This document shows positions 25,589 through 32,733 of a stretch of DNA of 64,000 nucleotides, one piece after another. Source of the DNA: Sphingopyxis sp. RIFCSPHIGHO2_12_FULL_65_19 (GTDB lineage: Bacteria > Pseudomonadota > Alphaproteobacteria > Sphingomonadales > Sphingomonadaceae). The first letter of the stretch is position 1. Every line of letters starts with the position of its first letter. The notes below the pieces were generated by a model, which saw nothing but the letters and a program-made list of their open reading frames with translations, did not search any database and was not told where the DNA came from. The translations under genes were made by a program, and so were the position numbers. Location: contig NZ_MIAM01000041.1 of NCBI RefSeq assembly GCF_001830555.1, positions 37,718 through 101,717 on the forward strand. Reading direction: 5' to 3'.

Positions 25589-28208
25589 CGCCATTCTCCT
25601 TGGCTGGCGCGGGGGCGTCGATTTCGAGTTTTACCGGAGCGCCGAGGCGGAAGAGGCCGTCGGCATCGTCGGGAACGTCGATCCGGGTGCTGACCCGCTG
25701 GCCGCCGACTTGCAGATCGACGGCATAGCCGCGCCCGGCTTCGACACCCTCGACGAAAAAGCGTCCCGTCTCGTTCGTAAACAGCTGGATCGGAGGACCG
25801 CCCGGCTTTCCGTCCGCGCCGATCACCGTCGCCTCGCCCGACGCGTAGGATATGGGATCGCCGTCGCGGTCGGCGAGATTGCCGACGATCGACACATTAT
25901 TCTCGCTTCCGACCGGGATGTAATAACCAGCGCGATACCCGGGGGTTAGCATGAAAACCTGCCCACCCAATGAATTGCCGACGGGCGCATCGGGCGCATC
26001 GACCTGGATGCCGCGATTGAAATAGGGCGCAAGCGTGCTCACCACCGCTGGGCCAAGCGCGCCGCTGCGCGCCGTATATTGGACATCGGTCGAACCGAAA
26101 CCGACGCGCGGTTCGACCATCAGCTGGAGTCCGCCCGCCGCCTTGTCGGGATCGAAAATGGCGAAACCGTTGCTGACCGGGCGGCTGAGCGCAAAATGGC
26201 CGTCCGCCATGACCAGCGCAGTGCCGAAGGTAAATTCGCTGCGAAGGTCGCGGCTGTCCTTGTCGGTGAAATAGTTGCGGGCGATCTGCTCGAACGTGGC
26301 CTCGAAGCGATTGTCGACATAGGCGACGCGGCCCGACACGCGGTCGGCCCCATCGCGGCGCTCGATCGCGGCGCTGGTGCTGAGCGAACCGATACCGCTC
26401 GTTCCTGTTCGCGAATAATTCAGGCGCGCATTATTGTCGTTGCTGTCGAACGTCGCATTCACCGACGAGCGGCCGAACGGGATGAGCAACCCGATGTTGA
26501 AGGCCGGCCCGCGATCTTCGGGAGTGCTCCGATATTCAAGGCTGGCAGAAAAGTTTCCGAACCGGAATCGGTGCGAATAATTGACGCCGACGGCATAGCC
26601 TTTGCCGAATCCGCGGAACCGCTCGAACGAACCATAGATCTGAACGCGAGCAGGTTCGCTGAGGCGCATCCCGGCGCGCAGACGCGCTTGCATCGAAATC
26701 AACTCCCCGCCCAAAATCGAATTGAGCGACCGATAGTCTTTTCCGGTCAGAAGCAGGACGCCATCGACGGTCAGGTCGCGCGTCGCATCGGTATCGCGCC
26801 AGCGATATTGCAGGCTGGCCCGGCCGGCGGTAGCTTTCGGATTGAGCGCATCGACCGCAGCGTTGACCGCAAATGTGCCCACGCCCGTCGCCCACAGGAC
26901 CTCGCCACCGAGGTTGGAGAAATTCTTGTCGCCCTCCCAATTGATGCCGAGGGTGAGCGACTTGTTGACGCCATATCGAAGATAGCCGGTGCCGTTGTAA
27001 TTTCCGGTATCATAGCGGCGCACGCCATCCTCGTCGCGAAACGGCACGCCGACGTTGATCGCAAAGTCCAGCAGCCCGGGGTTCAGCAGGTCGATGTCGA
27101 AAAAGGCCGGAAACGACAGGCGCTCGGTCTCGCCGCTGTCATAGGTGATGATCAGTTCGACGTCGTTGGCCGCCGACGATACCAGCGGAAAATCGCGCAG
27201 CCGATACCGTCCGCTCGACAGGTTGAAGGTCCGCGACGGGATGCCGTTGACCAGCACATCGACCCGCGCGGGCCGTTCAAGCTGGAATTCCTGTTCGGGC
27301 ACGGGGCGGATGTTGAGATAGGGATTGATCGAATATTTTCGGTACATCGACGCACCGGCGATCCGCGGTGCAAGCTGGAACGGACGGCGCCCGATGGTAA
27401 GGTCGCCCAGTTCATAGCGGATGAGCGAGGCGCGATCGTCATAGGTCAGGCGCACGTCGCCGCGGCGCAGCCGCCTGTTGCTCCGGTCATCGTAACGAAG
27501 CTCGGCCTCCGCAACCAGCCCGTGCAGATTGGCGGCCAGGTCGATATCGGCGGCGGTGCGGTAAAGCCCTTCGCCGGGCCCCGGCATATCTTCGATATAG
27601 GTCATCCCGATGCGCGCCGACACATAGGCTGAAATGCTGCTCTGCTTGACGCGTTCCAGGTTCGCCTGCTTCCGAACAGACCGGATGACCAGATCGGACA
27701 CGTCCCGCATCTGCGCCGGTATGCGCACCGCCAGGACCAGATTTGCTTCGTCGAACTCGACCTCGATGCCAAATCCCCGGATATCGGAAAAGGGCACGTC
27801 ATCGCGGCCATTGGCGAGGGCTGCGACCTGCTCTTCCAACCCGGCCACCAGCGTCGGGGCCAGTATATCGCGCACGAACCGCGCACTGACGCTTCCCTCG
27901 CCCGCACCTGTCGGCTTGATCAGATAATCGCCGACATAGATATTTTCGATCTGGGCGGCGTAGTCGCCGGCGCTGATCGCGGGCCGCGCACGGCCGAACA
28001 CCTGTTTGAATATATCGTCGGGAGAGGCATCGTCCGCGACATCGCCTGACGCCGCGTCGGGAGGTGATGCTGGTGCATTTTCGTCGGCGTCGGCGCGCGG
28101 TTGGATCGGTGCGGCGGGGGTCTGGGCCCAGGCGCCTCCGGCGGCGAACGCAAGCAGCGCCAGAAGCGACGCATTGAAGAGCAGGCGAGGTCTGGATGCG
28201 GAACGCAA
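25581..28208 (-). CDS. Outer-membrane fimbrial usher
   Basis: About 875 residues. It has a signal segment (LLALLAFAAGGAWAQ), a linker rich in Asp/Ala/Pro, the usher N-terminal domain, and a barrel beginning around SSISAYVSARIGMTYI. The central plug region contains RPARVDVLVNGIPSRTFNLSSGRYRLRDFPL, a clear usher feature, and a C-terminal domain closes the chain. It threads subunits delivered by the adjacent chaperone across the outer membrane. The annotated start is a TTG at 28208 with no strong ribosome-binding site, so the exact N-terminus is uncertain; the 26-base gap to the chaperone suggests coupling. Confidence 0.92.
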   Translation of the reverse strand: MRSASRPRLLFNASLLALLAFAAGGAWAQTPAAPIQPRADADENAPASPPDAASGDVADDASPDDIFKQVFGRARPAISAGDYAAQIENIYVGDYLIKPTGAGEGSVSARFVRDILAPTLVAGLEEQVAALANGRDDVPFSDIRGFGIEVEFDEANLVLAVRIPAQMRDVSDLVIRSVRKQANLERVKQSSISAYVSARIGMTYIEDMPGPGEGLYRTAADIDLAANLHGLVAEAELRYDDRSNRRLRRGDVRLTYDDRASLIRYELGDLTIGRRPFQLAPRIAGASMYRKYSINPYLNIRPVPEQEFQLERPARVDVLVNGIPSRTFNLSSGRYRLRDFPLVSSAANDVELIITYDSGETERLSFPAFFDIDLLNPGLLDFAINVGVPFRDEDGVRRYDTGNYNGTGYLRYGVNKSLTLGINWEGDKNFSNLGGEVLWATGVGTFAVNAAVDALNPKATAGRASLQYRWRDTDATRDLTVDGVLLLTGKDYRSLNSILGGELISMQARLRAGMRLSEPARVQIYGSFERFRGFGKGYAVGVNYSHRFRFGNFSASLEYRSTPEDRGPAFNIGLLIPFGRSSVNATFDSNDNNARLNYSRTGTSGIGSLSTSAAIERRDGADRVSGRVAYVDNRFEATFEQIARNYFTDKDSRDLRSEFTFGTALVMADGHFALSRPVSNGFAIFDPDKAAGGLQLMVEPRVGFGSTDVQYTARSGALGPAVVSTLAPYFNRGIQVDAPDAPVGNSLGGQVFMLTPGYRAGYYIPVGSENNVSIVGNLADRDGDPISYASGEATVIGADGKPGGPPIQLFTNETGRFFVEGVEAGRGYAVDLQVGGQRVSTRIDVPDDADGLFRLGAPVKLEIDAPAPAKENGDE

Positions 28209-28234
28209 ATGGGACAGCCCGGCTCTACGACCGA

Positions 28235-28999
28235 CTATTTTAGCACGGTATAGTCGGTCTTGAGCGTTCCGGTCAGCGGACCGTCGGGCAGACCTTCGGG
28301 CCAGGGCAGCCGGATCTTGCGCTCGCTGCCCGCAAGGACGTTGAAATTTTGAAGCGGACCTGCCGAAGCGCCGGAAATTATCTTTTCGGTGCCGCCCGCC
28401 GCGGAGCGCAGCGTGATCGCGGGCTTGTCGAGCAAAGCGCGCGCATTGCCGTCATTCTTGATCGTCAGTTCCAGCCAGGTCACGCCCTTGTCGTCCTTGA
28501 CCGGCGCGGCACCGCTCAGCGTCGCCGACGGCGCACTGCCCGCCGGCACGACATATAGCGCGGCTTCATATTTATAGGTCAGATTGACCTTGGCGTTAAC
28601 TTCGCCCTGCTGCTGCGATTTGAAGTTGATCGGCAGCTGGGTCGTGACGATACGAAAGGCCTGTTCGCGCGTCGGCTTCGGATCGCCGATCCAGCGCACC
28701 TTGAACGCCTGGCTCGATCCCGGCTGGATGACCATCTGCGGCGGCGAAATGATGATGTCGTCATTTTCGGCGGTTAGCTTGTCGCTGCCGTCGGGCAATT
28801 GTTCGCGCCGGAACGCCTTGACCTCGATTGCGATCGGCACCTTGTGCGAATTGGTGATCGTCATCTGCTGCGCAGCGCCTGCGCCGCTGGGCGTCAACTG
28901 CACCACGATCGGTTTCAGGTCATAGGCGCCGAGCAGCGACGGTGCCGCAGCGGCAACGACCGCACATCCCGCAAAAGCAGCGAGCAGATATTTGTTCAC
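28235..28999 (-). CDS. Periplasmic fimbrial chaperone (PapD-like)
   Basis: 254 residues with a signal peptide. The first immunoglobulin-like domain contains QQMTITNSHKVPIAIEVKAF and the alternating hydrophobic strand PSLLSPPQ-like region (IIISPPQMVIQPGSSQAFKVRWIG). The second domain carries LTIKNDGNARALLDKPAI. These match chaperones that donate a strand to fimbrial subunits. It lies between the usher and the major subunit gene, downstream of a hairpin that may lower its expression relative to the subunit. Confidence 0.92.
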   Translation of the reverse strand: MNKYLLAAFAGCAVVAAAAPSLLGAYDLKPIVVQLTPSGAGAAQQMTITNSHKVPIAIEVKAFRREQLPDGSDKLTAENDDIIISPPQMVIQPGSSQAFKVRWIGDPKPTREQAFRIVTTQLPINFKSQQQGEVNAKVNLTYKYEAALYVVPAGSAPSATLSGAAPVKDDKGVTWLELTIKNDGNARALLDKPAITLRSAAGGTEKIISGASAGPLQNFNVLAGSERKIRLPWPEGLPDGPLTGTLKTDYTVLK

Positions 29000-29044
29000 G
29001 ATGAAACCCTCCCCGCCCGTGCCATAAAGTGCCGGGCGGAATAT

Positions 29045-29084
29045 GGAAAGGGCCGGAGGATGCAGCGCATCGTCCGGCCCTTCC
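29045..29084 (-). terminator. Attenuator-like hairpin after the major fimbrial subunit
   Basis: GGGCCGGA (29050-29057) pairs with TCCGGCCC (29073-29080), flanked by A/T pairs and continued by an inner stem GATGC/GCATC with one mismatch between the two. It sits between the major subunit stop and the chaperone start. Partial termination here would make more subunit than chaperone/usher transcript, as in other fimbrial operons. There is no long T run. Confidence 0.6.
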
Positions 29085-29100
29085 GCGTGAAAGCCGAAGC

Positions 29101-29622
29101 TTAGAGTTGCGCTGCCAGCGTGATGGTCAGCGTGTCCGAATAGTCACCGGCAACCGCATATTCGCCGGGGTTGTCGAAGCTGAGATCGAGGTTGCCCGAA
29201 CGAGCGCCGCCGTTGAGCAGAATGTTCTGCCAGTCATTGTTGGTGACGATCGTGACAGGGCTGCCCTGCATCGCTGCCGAGTTCGTCGACGTCGCGCTGA
29301 AGCCGAAGAAGCTGGCTTCGACGTTATAGTCGATGTTCACAAGGCCGCCGCTGGTGGTGTTCTTCATGCCGCCATTCAGCGACGACAGCGACACCGTGTA
29401 GGGCGAGTTGCACGAATAGACGATCGCGAGCGCGCCCTGGTTGCCGGTGTTCAGCATGTCGACATTGTACGAACCCGAACCTTCGGGGATCAGTTCGCAG
29501 TTGCTGGCAACCGAACCGCTGAGCGCGATTGCATAGCTTTCATCGTCCGGGGTAACCTGCGCGGCAGCCGGAACGGCGGCGATGGCGAAGGGCAGCGCGG
29601 CGAGGATAAGTGCTTTTTTCAT
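29101..29622 (-). CDS. Spore-coat-U-type fimbrial major subunit
   Basis: 173 residues with the signal peptide MKKALILAALPFAIAAVPAAAQ. The mature part has the two-cysteine pattern CELIPEGSGSYNVDML...YSCNSPYTVSL and ends in GDYSDTLTITLAAQL, as in Csu/SCPU pilins. Its small size and first position in the operon suggest it is the main structural subunit. AAAGGA stands at good spacing before the ATG at 29622, so the upstream extension to 29643 is rejected. It is followed by an attenuator-like hairpin. Confidence 0.87.
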   Translation of the reverse strand: MKKALILAALPFAIAAVPAAAQVTPDDESYAIALSGSVASNCELIPEGSGSYNVDMLNTGNQGALAIVYSCNSPYTVSLSSLNGGMKNTTSGGLVNIDYNVEASFFGFSATSTNSAAMQGSPVTIVTNNDWQNILLNGGARSGNLDLSFDNPGEYAVAGDYSDTLTITLAAQL

Positions 29623-30252
29623 TGGGTAGTCCTTTCCAAACATTAACTAGGGTAGGTGATTGGAGAGGCCCGGCCGATCGACCAGACGACACCTACGGGT
29701 ATGTTCTTGGAAAGAACCCCCCCCGCATTGCCTCTCGGAAACAGAAATTACGGGCACCGTGAGAGGAAACCCACCGCGCAGGAGACTCGATTCGTGTTCC
29801 GTCGAGCAACGATTCGGCGCCAACGGAGTCGCTATGCGCGCTCCTGGTTCGCGAAATCTTCATCGGTTCTTAAGTGCGACTCTTAAGAGTCCGGCACAAC
29901 GCTTTAGCGCTGCGGCGCCATGCCCTGCTTTACGTCGCCACCGCCCAAAATGGCGATTCGCGTCAGGAATCCGTCAGATTCGGCATGAATCGCCAGTGCC
30001 GCTTTCGCGTTACCGAAGCGCCGCTCCATGTCCCGCTTTGACGCAACTCGGTTAATGTGACGCGGAAAGTTTGCAGATAACTTAGCTTTCTGTAATTAAA
30101 ACTTCAGGAATCAATCGCTACCGGCGAAAGCGTAGTGGGGTTTCTCATCAAGGTCGCAAGAGGGAAGAACGCCGTGCGTTGCGGCGTTTGGGGAGGTTTT
30201 TGCGGGCTCTAAACCTTGGATGCCGCACCCTCCCGACATCGGGCTGAGGGCA
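29623..30252. promoter_or_regulatory. 630-base gene-free regulatory region between fimbriae and LuxR gene
   Basis: No convincing gene is seen; the short frames here lack starts, ribosome-binding sites or recognisable products. It holds several dyads. GTTCTT-GGA-AAGAAC is at 29703-29717, next to an eight-C run (29717-29724). A perfect 14-bp palindrome GACTCTTAAGAGTC is at 29878-29891, and a 9-bp inverted repeat TGGCGATTC/GAATCGCCA at 29951-29959 and 29987-29995. An AT-rich stretch near 30075-30115 could be a promoter. It should contain the divergent promoters of the fimbrial operon and the LuxR-type regulator. Confidence 0.6.
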
Positions 30253-30963
30253 ATGAAGCATACGGTATATTCGGTTCTGGTGCTGTGCCGGGAAACGCTC
30301 CTGCGCGAGGCAATAACCGACTCGCTGGCCGGGCATGACGGCGTCACGGTCGCCGGAAGCATGTATCTTTCCGCAAATCTTGGCGACGAGTTGAACATCG
30401 ATCCGGATGTCGTCGTCTATGTCGACACCAGCAGCGATCAGCGTAACCTGGAGCGCGACGTGGCGAACGCCCATCTTTTGAAAACCGCGCGGTGGATCGT
30501 CCTCAGCGACCAGAGCGGCGGAACCTTGGTGTCGCGGCTGCGCGAATTACGCGCGGGGATTTCCTTCGCACCGCTCAGCATCACGCGCCATGCGCTGTCG
30601 CACCTCGTCGCTCTGTCGGCTTGCGGCCATGAAGTGCGCCTCGACGACTGCCGCGAACACGCCCCCTCCGACGAGCGCATCCAGATCATGGGCGCGGGGC
30701 TCGCGCCGTCGCAATGGAAGCTGCTCCACCATCTGGCACTCGGCCTCTCCAACAAGGAGATTGCCCGCAAGGAGAGCGCGACGGTCAATGCGGTCAAGGT
30801 TCGCGTCCGCACGTTGCTCAATCGTTTGAACGTGACGAACCGCACGCAAGCGGCGGTACTGATCGCGCGGGCGGGCCTTTTTGAACAGGGCAATCTGCGC
30901 CGGACCAACGTCGTCGAGCTGCGCCGGCCATCGCCCGAACACCGGGTTGCCAGCGTCCAATAG
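30253..30963 (+). CDS. LuxR/NarL-family transcriptional regulator
   Basis: About 236 residues. The C-terminal helix-turn-helix is clear: LAPSQWKLLHHLALGLSNKEIARKESATVNAVKVRVRTLLNRLNVTNRTQAAVLI. The N-terminal 130 residues look like a receiver-type domain (VLVLCRETLLREAITDSL, DPDVVVYVDTSS), with an aspartate at the expected strand end but weak surrounding motifs, so phosphorylation is uncertain. No histidine kinase is adjacent. Being divergent from the fimbrial operon, it probably controls pilus expression. GAGGG lies shortly before the ATG at 30253; an in-frame ATG at 30220 is an alternative. Confidence 0.85.
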   Translation: MKHTVYSVLVLCRETLLREAITDSLAGHDGVTVAGSMYLSANLGDELNIDPDVVVYVDTSSDQRNLERDVANAHLLKTARWIVLSDQSGGTLVSRLRELRAGISFAPLSITRHALSHLVALSACGHEVRLDDCREHAPSDERIQIMGAGLAPSQWKLLHHLALGLSNKEIARKESATVNAVKVRVRTLLNRLNVTNRTQAAVLIARAGLFEQGNLRRTNVVELRRPSPEHRVASVQ

Positions 30964-30986
30964 CCAAATCTGCGGCGGTGCGCCGT

Positions 30987-32291
30987 TCAAAGTCTTTCGA
31001 TGTGCCCCCTCAGGCTGTCGAATTCCGCGGCGATATGCCGGGCATAGGGCAAGCCGCTGTCGCGGATCACAAGATCGCCCTCGTGCCAGTCAATGACGCC
31101 GCGCCGCTCATAATCCCGCAGGGCATCGCGAACGCGTGCGCGCTGCGAACGCGCGAGATGGGTGCGGCCGTTGCAGATGATTTCGCGGATATGCCGCGCC
31201 CGCACCTGCTGGTCGGCGGGAACTTCGACCCCCCGCACCGCCGCAAGCTGACCGTCGTTGACCCGGTCGCGATAGGGACCGGCGCGTTTCTCGTTCTGGA
31301 CCATAAGGTCGGGAAACCGGCTGATCGCGCTTGCTCCGAAACCCAGCAAGACGGGCGCGCTGTCATCGGTGAACCCCTGAAAATTCCGGTTCACACGGCC
31401 CGCGCGGGCGGCCAACGCCAGGGGATCGTCAGGCTGCGCGAAATGGTCGAAACCGACGGGAATATAGCCCGCGTCGGTCAACCGCCGGAATCCCAGCGCC
31501 GCCTGTTCAAAACGCAACCGCTGGTCGGGAAGATGGGTAGCATTGATCCGTCGCTGCCGCGGGATCATTTCCGGCAGGTGCGCGTAGCCGAACAGCGCGA
31601 TCCGGCTCGGCGCCAGGCGGATCACCGCGTCGAGCGTTTCATCAAGGTCGGCAAGCGACTGCCCCGGCAGCCCGTACATCAGGTCGAAATTGATCGCGTC
31701 TATGTCGCGAAGGCGCAGCGCAGCCACAACGCGTTCGATATGCGACAGCGGCTGAATCCGGCCAATCGCCTGTTGGACATGCGGCGCAAAGGTCTGGACG
31801 CCAAGGCTGACGCGCGTAACATTCGCCGCCGCAAGCACCAGCGCCCATTCCGCCGAAAAACCCCGCGGGTCGAGTTCGATCGACACGTCAGGCCGGTGCG
31901 CATCGAATATGGTCAGTATGCGATCGAGCAGGCGCACCAGTTCGACCGGGGCTATCGCATTGGGGCTGCCGCCGCCAAACGCGATGCTTTCCACCCGCCC
32001 GCGCCCGCCCAGCCGTTTCGCAACGAGGGCGATCTCCGCCCGCAAGACAGCGAGATATTCGGCCAGCCGTTGCTTGCGCCCCGCCGCACCCGTATTGCAT
32101 CCGCAATACCAGCAGATCTGCTCGCAGAACGGGATATGGACATAAAGCGAGATCGGCGTCGCCGCCTTGACCGCGTCGAGCGCGCGCCCATAGGCATTTG
32201 AACCCACGTCTTCGGTAAATTCCATCGCGGTGGGGTAGCTGGTGTACCGCGGCACCGGCTGGGCGAGCAGATCGGGGTGATAGGACCACAT
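30987..32291 (-). CDS. hemN: Oxygen-independent coproporphyrinogen III oxidase
   Basis: 434 residues of the radical-SAM family. Cys56, Cys60 and Cys63 in FCEQICWYCGC bind the 4Fe-4S cluster. The N-terminal PVPRYTSYPTA motif and the PRQRRINATHLPD region are specific to true HemN rather than HemW-type proteins. It makes protoporphyrinogen IX for heme when oxygen is scarce. An Fnr box lies upstream at 32327-32340. The ATG at 32291 starts the normal N-terminus; the frame extension to 32327 would run into the box. It serves the heme demand of the cbb3 oxidase encoded upstream. Confidence 0.95.
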   Translation of the reverse strand: MWSYHPDLLAQPVPRYTSYPTAMEFTEDVGSNAYGRALDAVKAATPISLYVHIPFCEQICWYCGCNTGAAGRKQRLAEYLAVLRAEIALVAKRLGGRGRVESIAFGGGSPNAIAPVELVRLLDRILTIFDAHRPDVSIELDPRGFSAEWALVLAAANVTRVSLGVQTFAPHVQQAIGRIQPLSHIERVVAALRLRDIDAINFDLMYGLPGQSLADLDETLDAVIRLAPSRIALFGYAHLPEMIPRQRRINATHLPDQRLRFEQAALGFRRLTDAGYIPVGFDHFAQPDDPLALAARAGRVNRNFQGFTDDSAPVLLGFGASAISRFPDLMVQNEKRAGPYRDRVNDGQLAAVRGVEVPADQQVRARHIREIICNGRTHLARSQRARVRDALRDYERRGVIDWHEGDLVIRDSGLPYARHIAAEFDSLRGHIERL

Positions 32292-32326
32292 GCCAAGCGT
32301 CCTACGTCCGCGGGCCGACCACGACA

Positions 32327-32340
32327 TTGACCCGGATCAA
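32327..32340 (-). promoter_or_regulatory. Fnr box upstream of hemN
   Basis: TTGACCCGGATCAA matches the Fnr/FixK consensus TTGAT-N4-ATCAA with one change in the left arm. Its centre is about 42 bases ahead of the hemN ATG. If bound as a class II site the transcript would begin at or next to the ATG, so a leaderless message is possible. Confidence 0.85.
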
Positions 32341-32350
32341 CATTGGGACG

Positions 32351-32581
32351 TCAGCAACATATCTTTTTTCCGCTCCCTGGCTTGCTGCGCCGTTCGGTGA
32401 CGGCATGGCACGCCTTGGCGCAATCGCGGCGTTGATCGGGGTCTGCGGGGTCTCCAGGGATCAACATGCGGTGCGGCGCTCCGCCACATGATCCAACTAT
32501 AAGCACCCGTGCCTCGACCGCGAGCGGCGGCTGGACGAGCGCCAGCGCGCCCAACATGTGAACGCATCGCCGCGCGATCAT
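32351..32581 (-). CDS. Small exported cysteine-rich protein at the end of the cco operon
   Basis: 76 residues. The ATG overlaps the ccoS stop as ATGA, so it is coupled to the oxidase maturation genes. A short signal segment (MLGALALVQPPLAVEA, cleavage near residue 24) precedes a mature peptide of about 52 residues. It has Cys32 (SCGGAPH), Cys54 and Cys58-His59 (CAKACH) and a terminal Cys75-Cys76. The CX3CH spacing resembles a non-standard heme-c site, and the spare cysteines could bind copper or form disulfides. No named family is recognised. Coupling, composition and signal peptide make it a likely real gene in cbb3 assembly; function is inferred. Confidence 0.72.
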   Translation of the reverse strand: MIARRCVHMLGALALVQPPLAVEARVLIVGSCGGAPHRMLIPGDPADPDQRRDCAKACHAVTERRSKPGSGKKICC

Positions 32582-32733
32582 GGCCGCCTCCCCTCTTCTT
32601 CTTCGACGAAGATCCGCCACGCAGCGCCGTCGAGATCGTCGAACTGCCCCTTGCGCAACGACCAGAAAAACGCCGCGAGACCCAACAGGCCAAGCCCCAG
32701 CGCGATCGGGATCAGAATGATCAGCCCGTTCAC
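32578..32733 (-). CDS. ccoS: cbb3 oxidase maturation protein CcoS
   Basis: 51 residues starting at a GTG that overlaps the ccoI stop (GTGA). One membrane helix (LIILIPIALGLGLLGLAAFFW) is followed by SLRKGQFDDLDGAAWRIF, the diagnostic CcoS/FixS motif, and an acidic tail. CcoS is required for inserting cofactors into the cbb3 oxidase. Its stop overlaps the ATG of the small cysteine-rich gene. It is easily missed because of its size and GTG start. Confidence 0.95.
   Translation of the reverse strand: MNGLIILIPIALGLGLLGLAAFFWSLRKGQFDDLDGAAWRIFVEEEEGRRP

Noticed and set aside
29656..30055. Two overlapping short frames in the fimbrial regulatory region
   Set aside because: There is no ribosome-binding site and no family resemblance; they lie over dyads in what looks like promoter DNA.
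30972..30985. CGGCG-GTG-CGCCG hairpin between the convergent LuxR and hemN genes
   Set aside because: The stem is only five base pairs and there is no T tract, so a terminator call is not supported.
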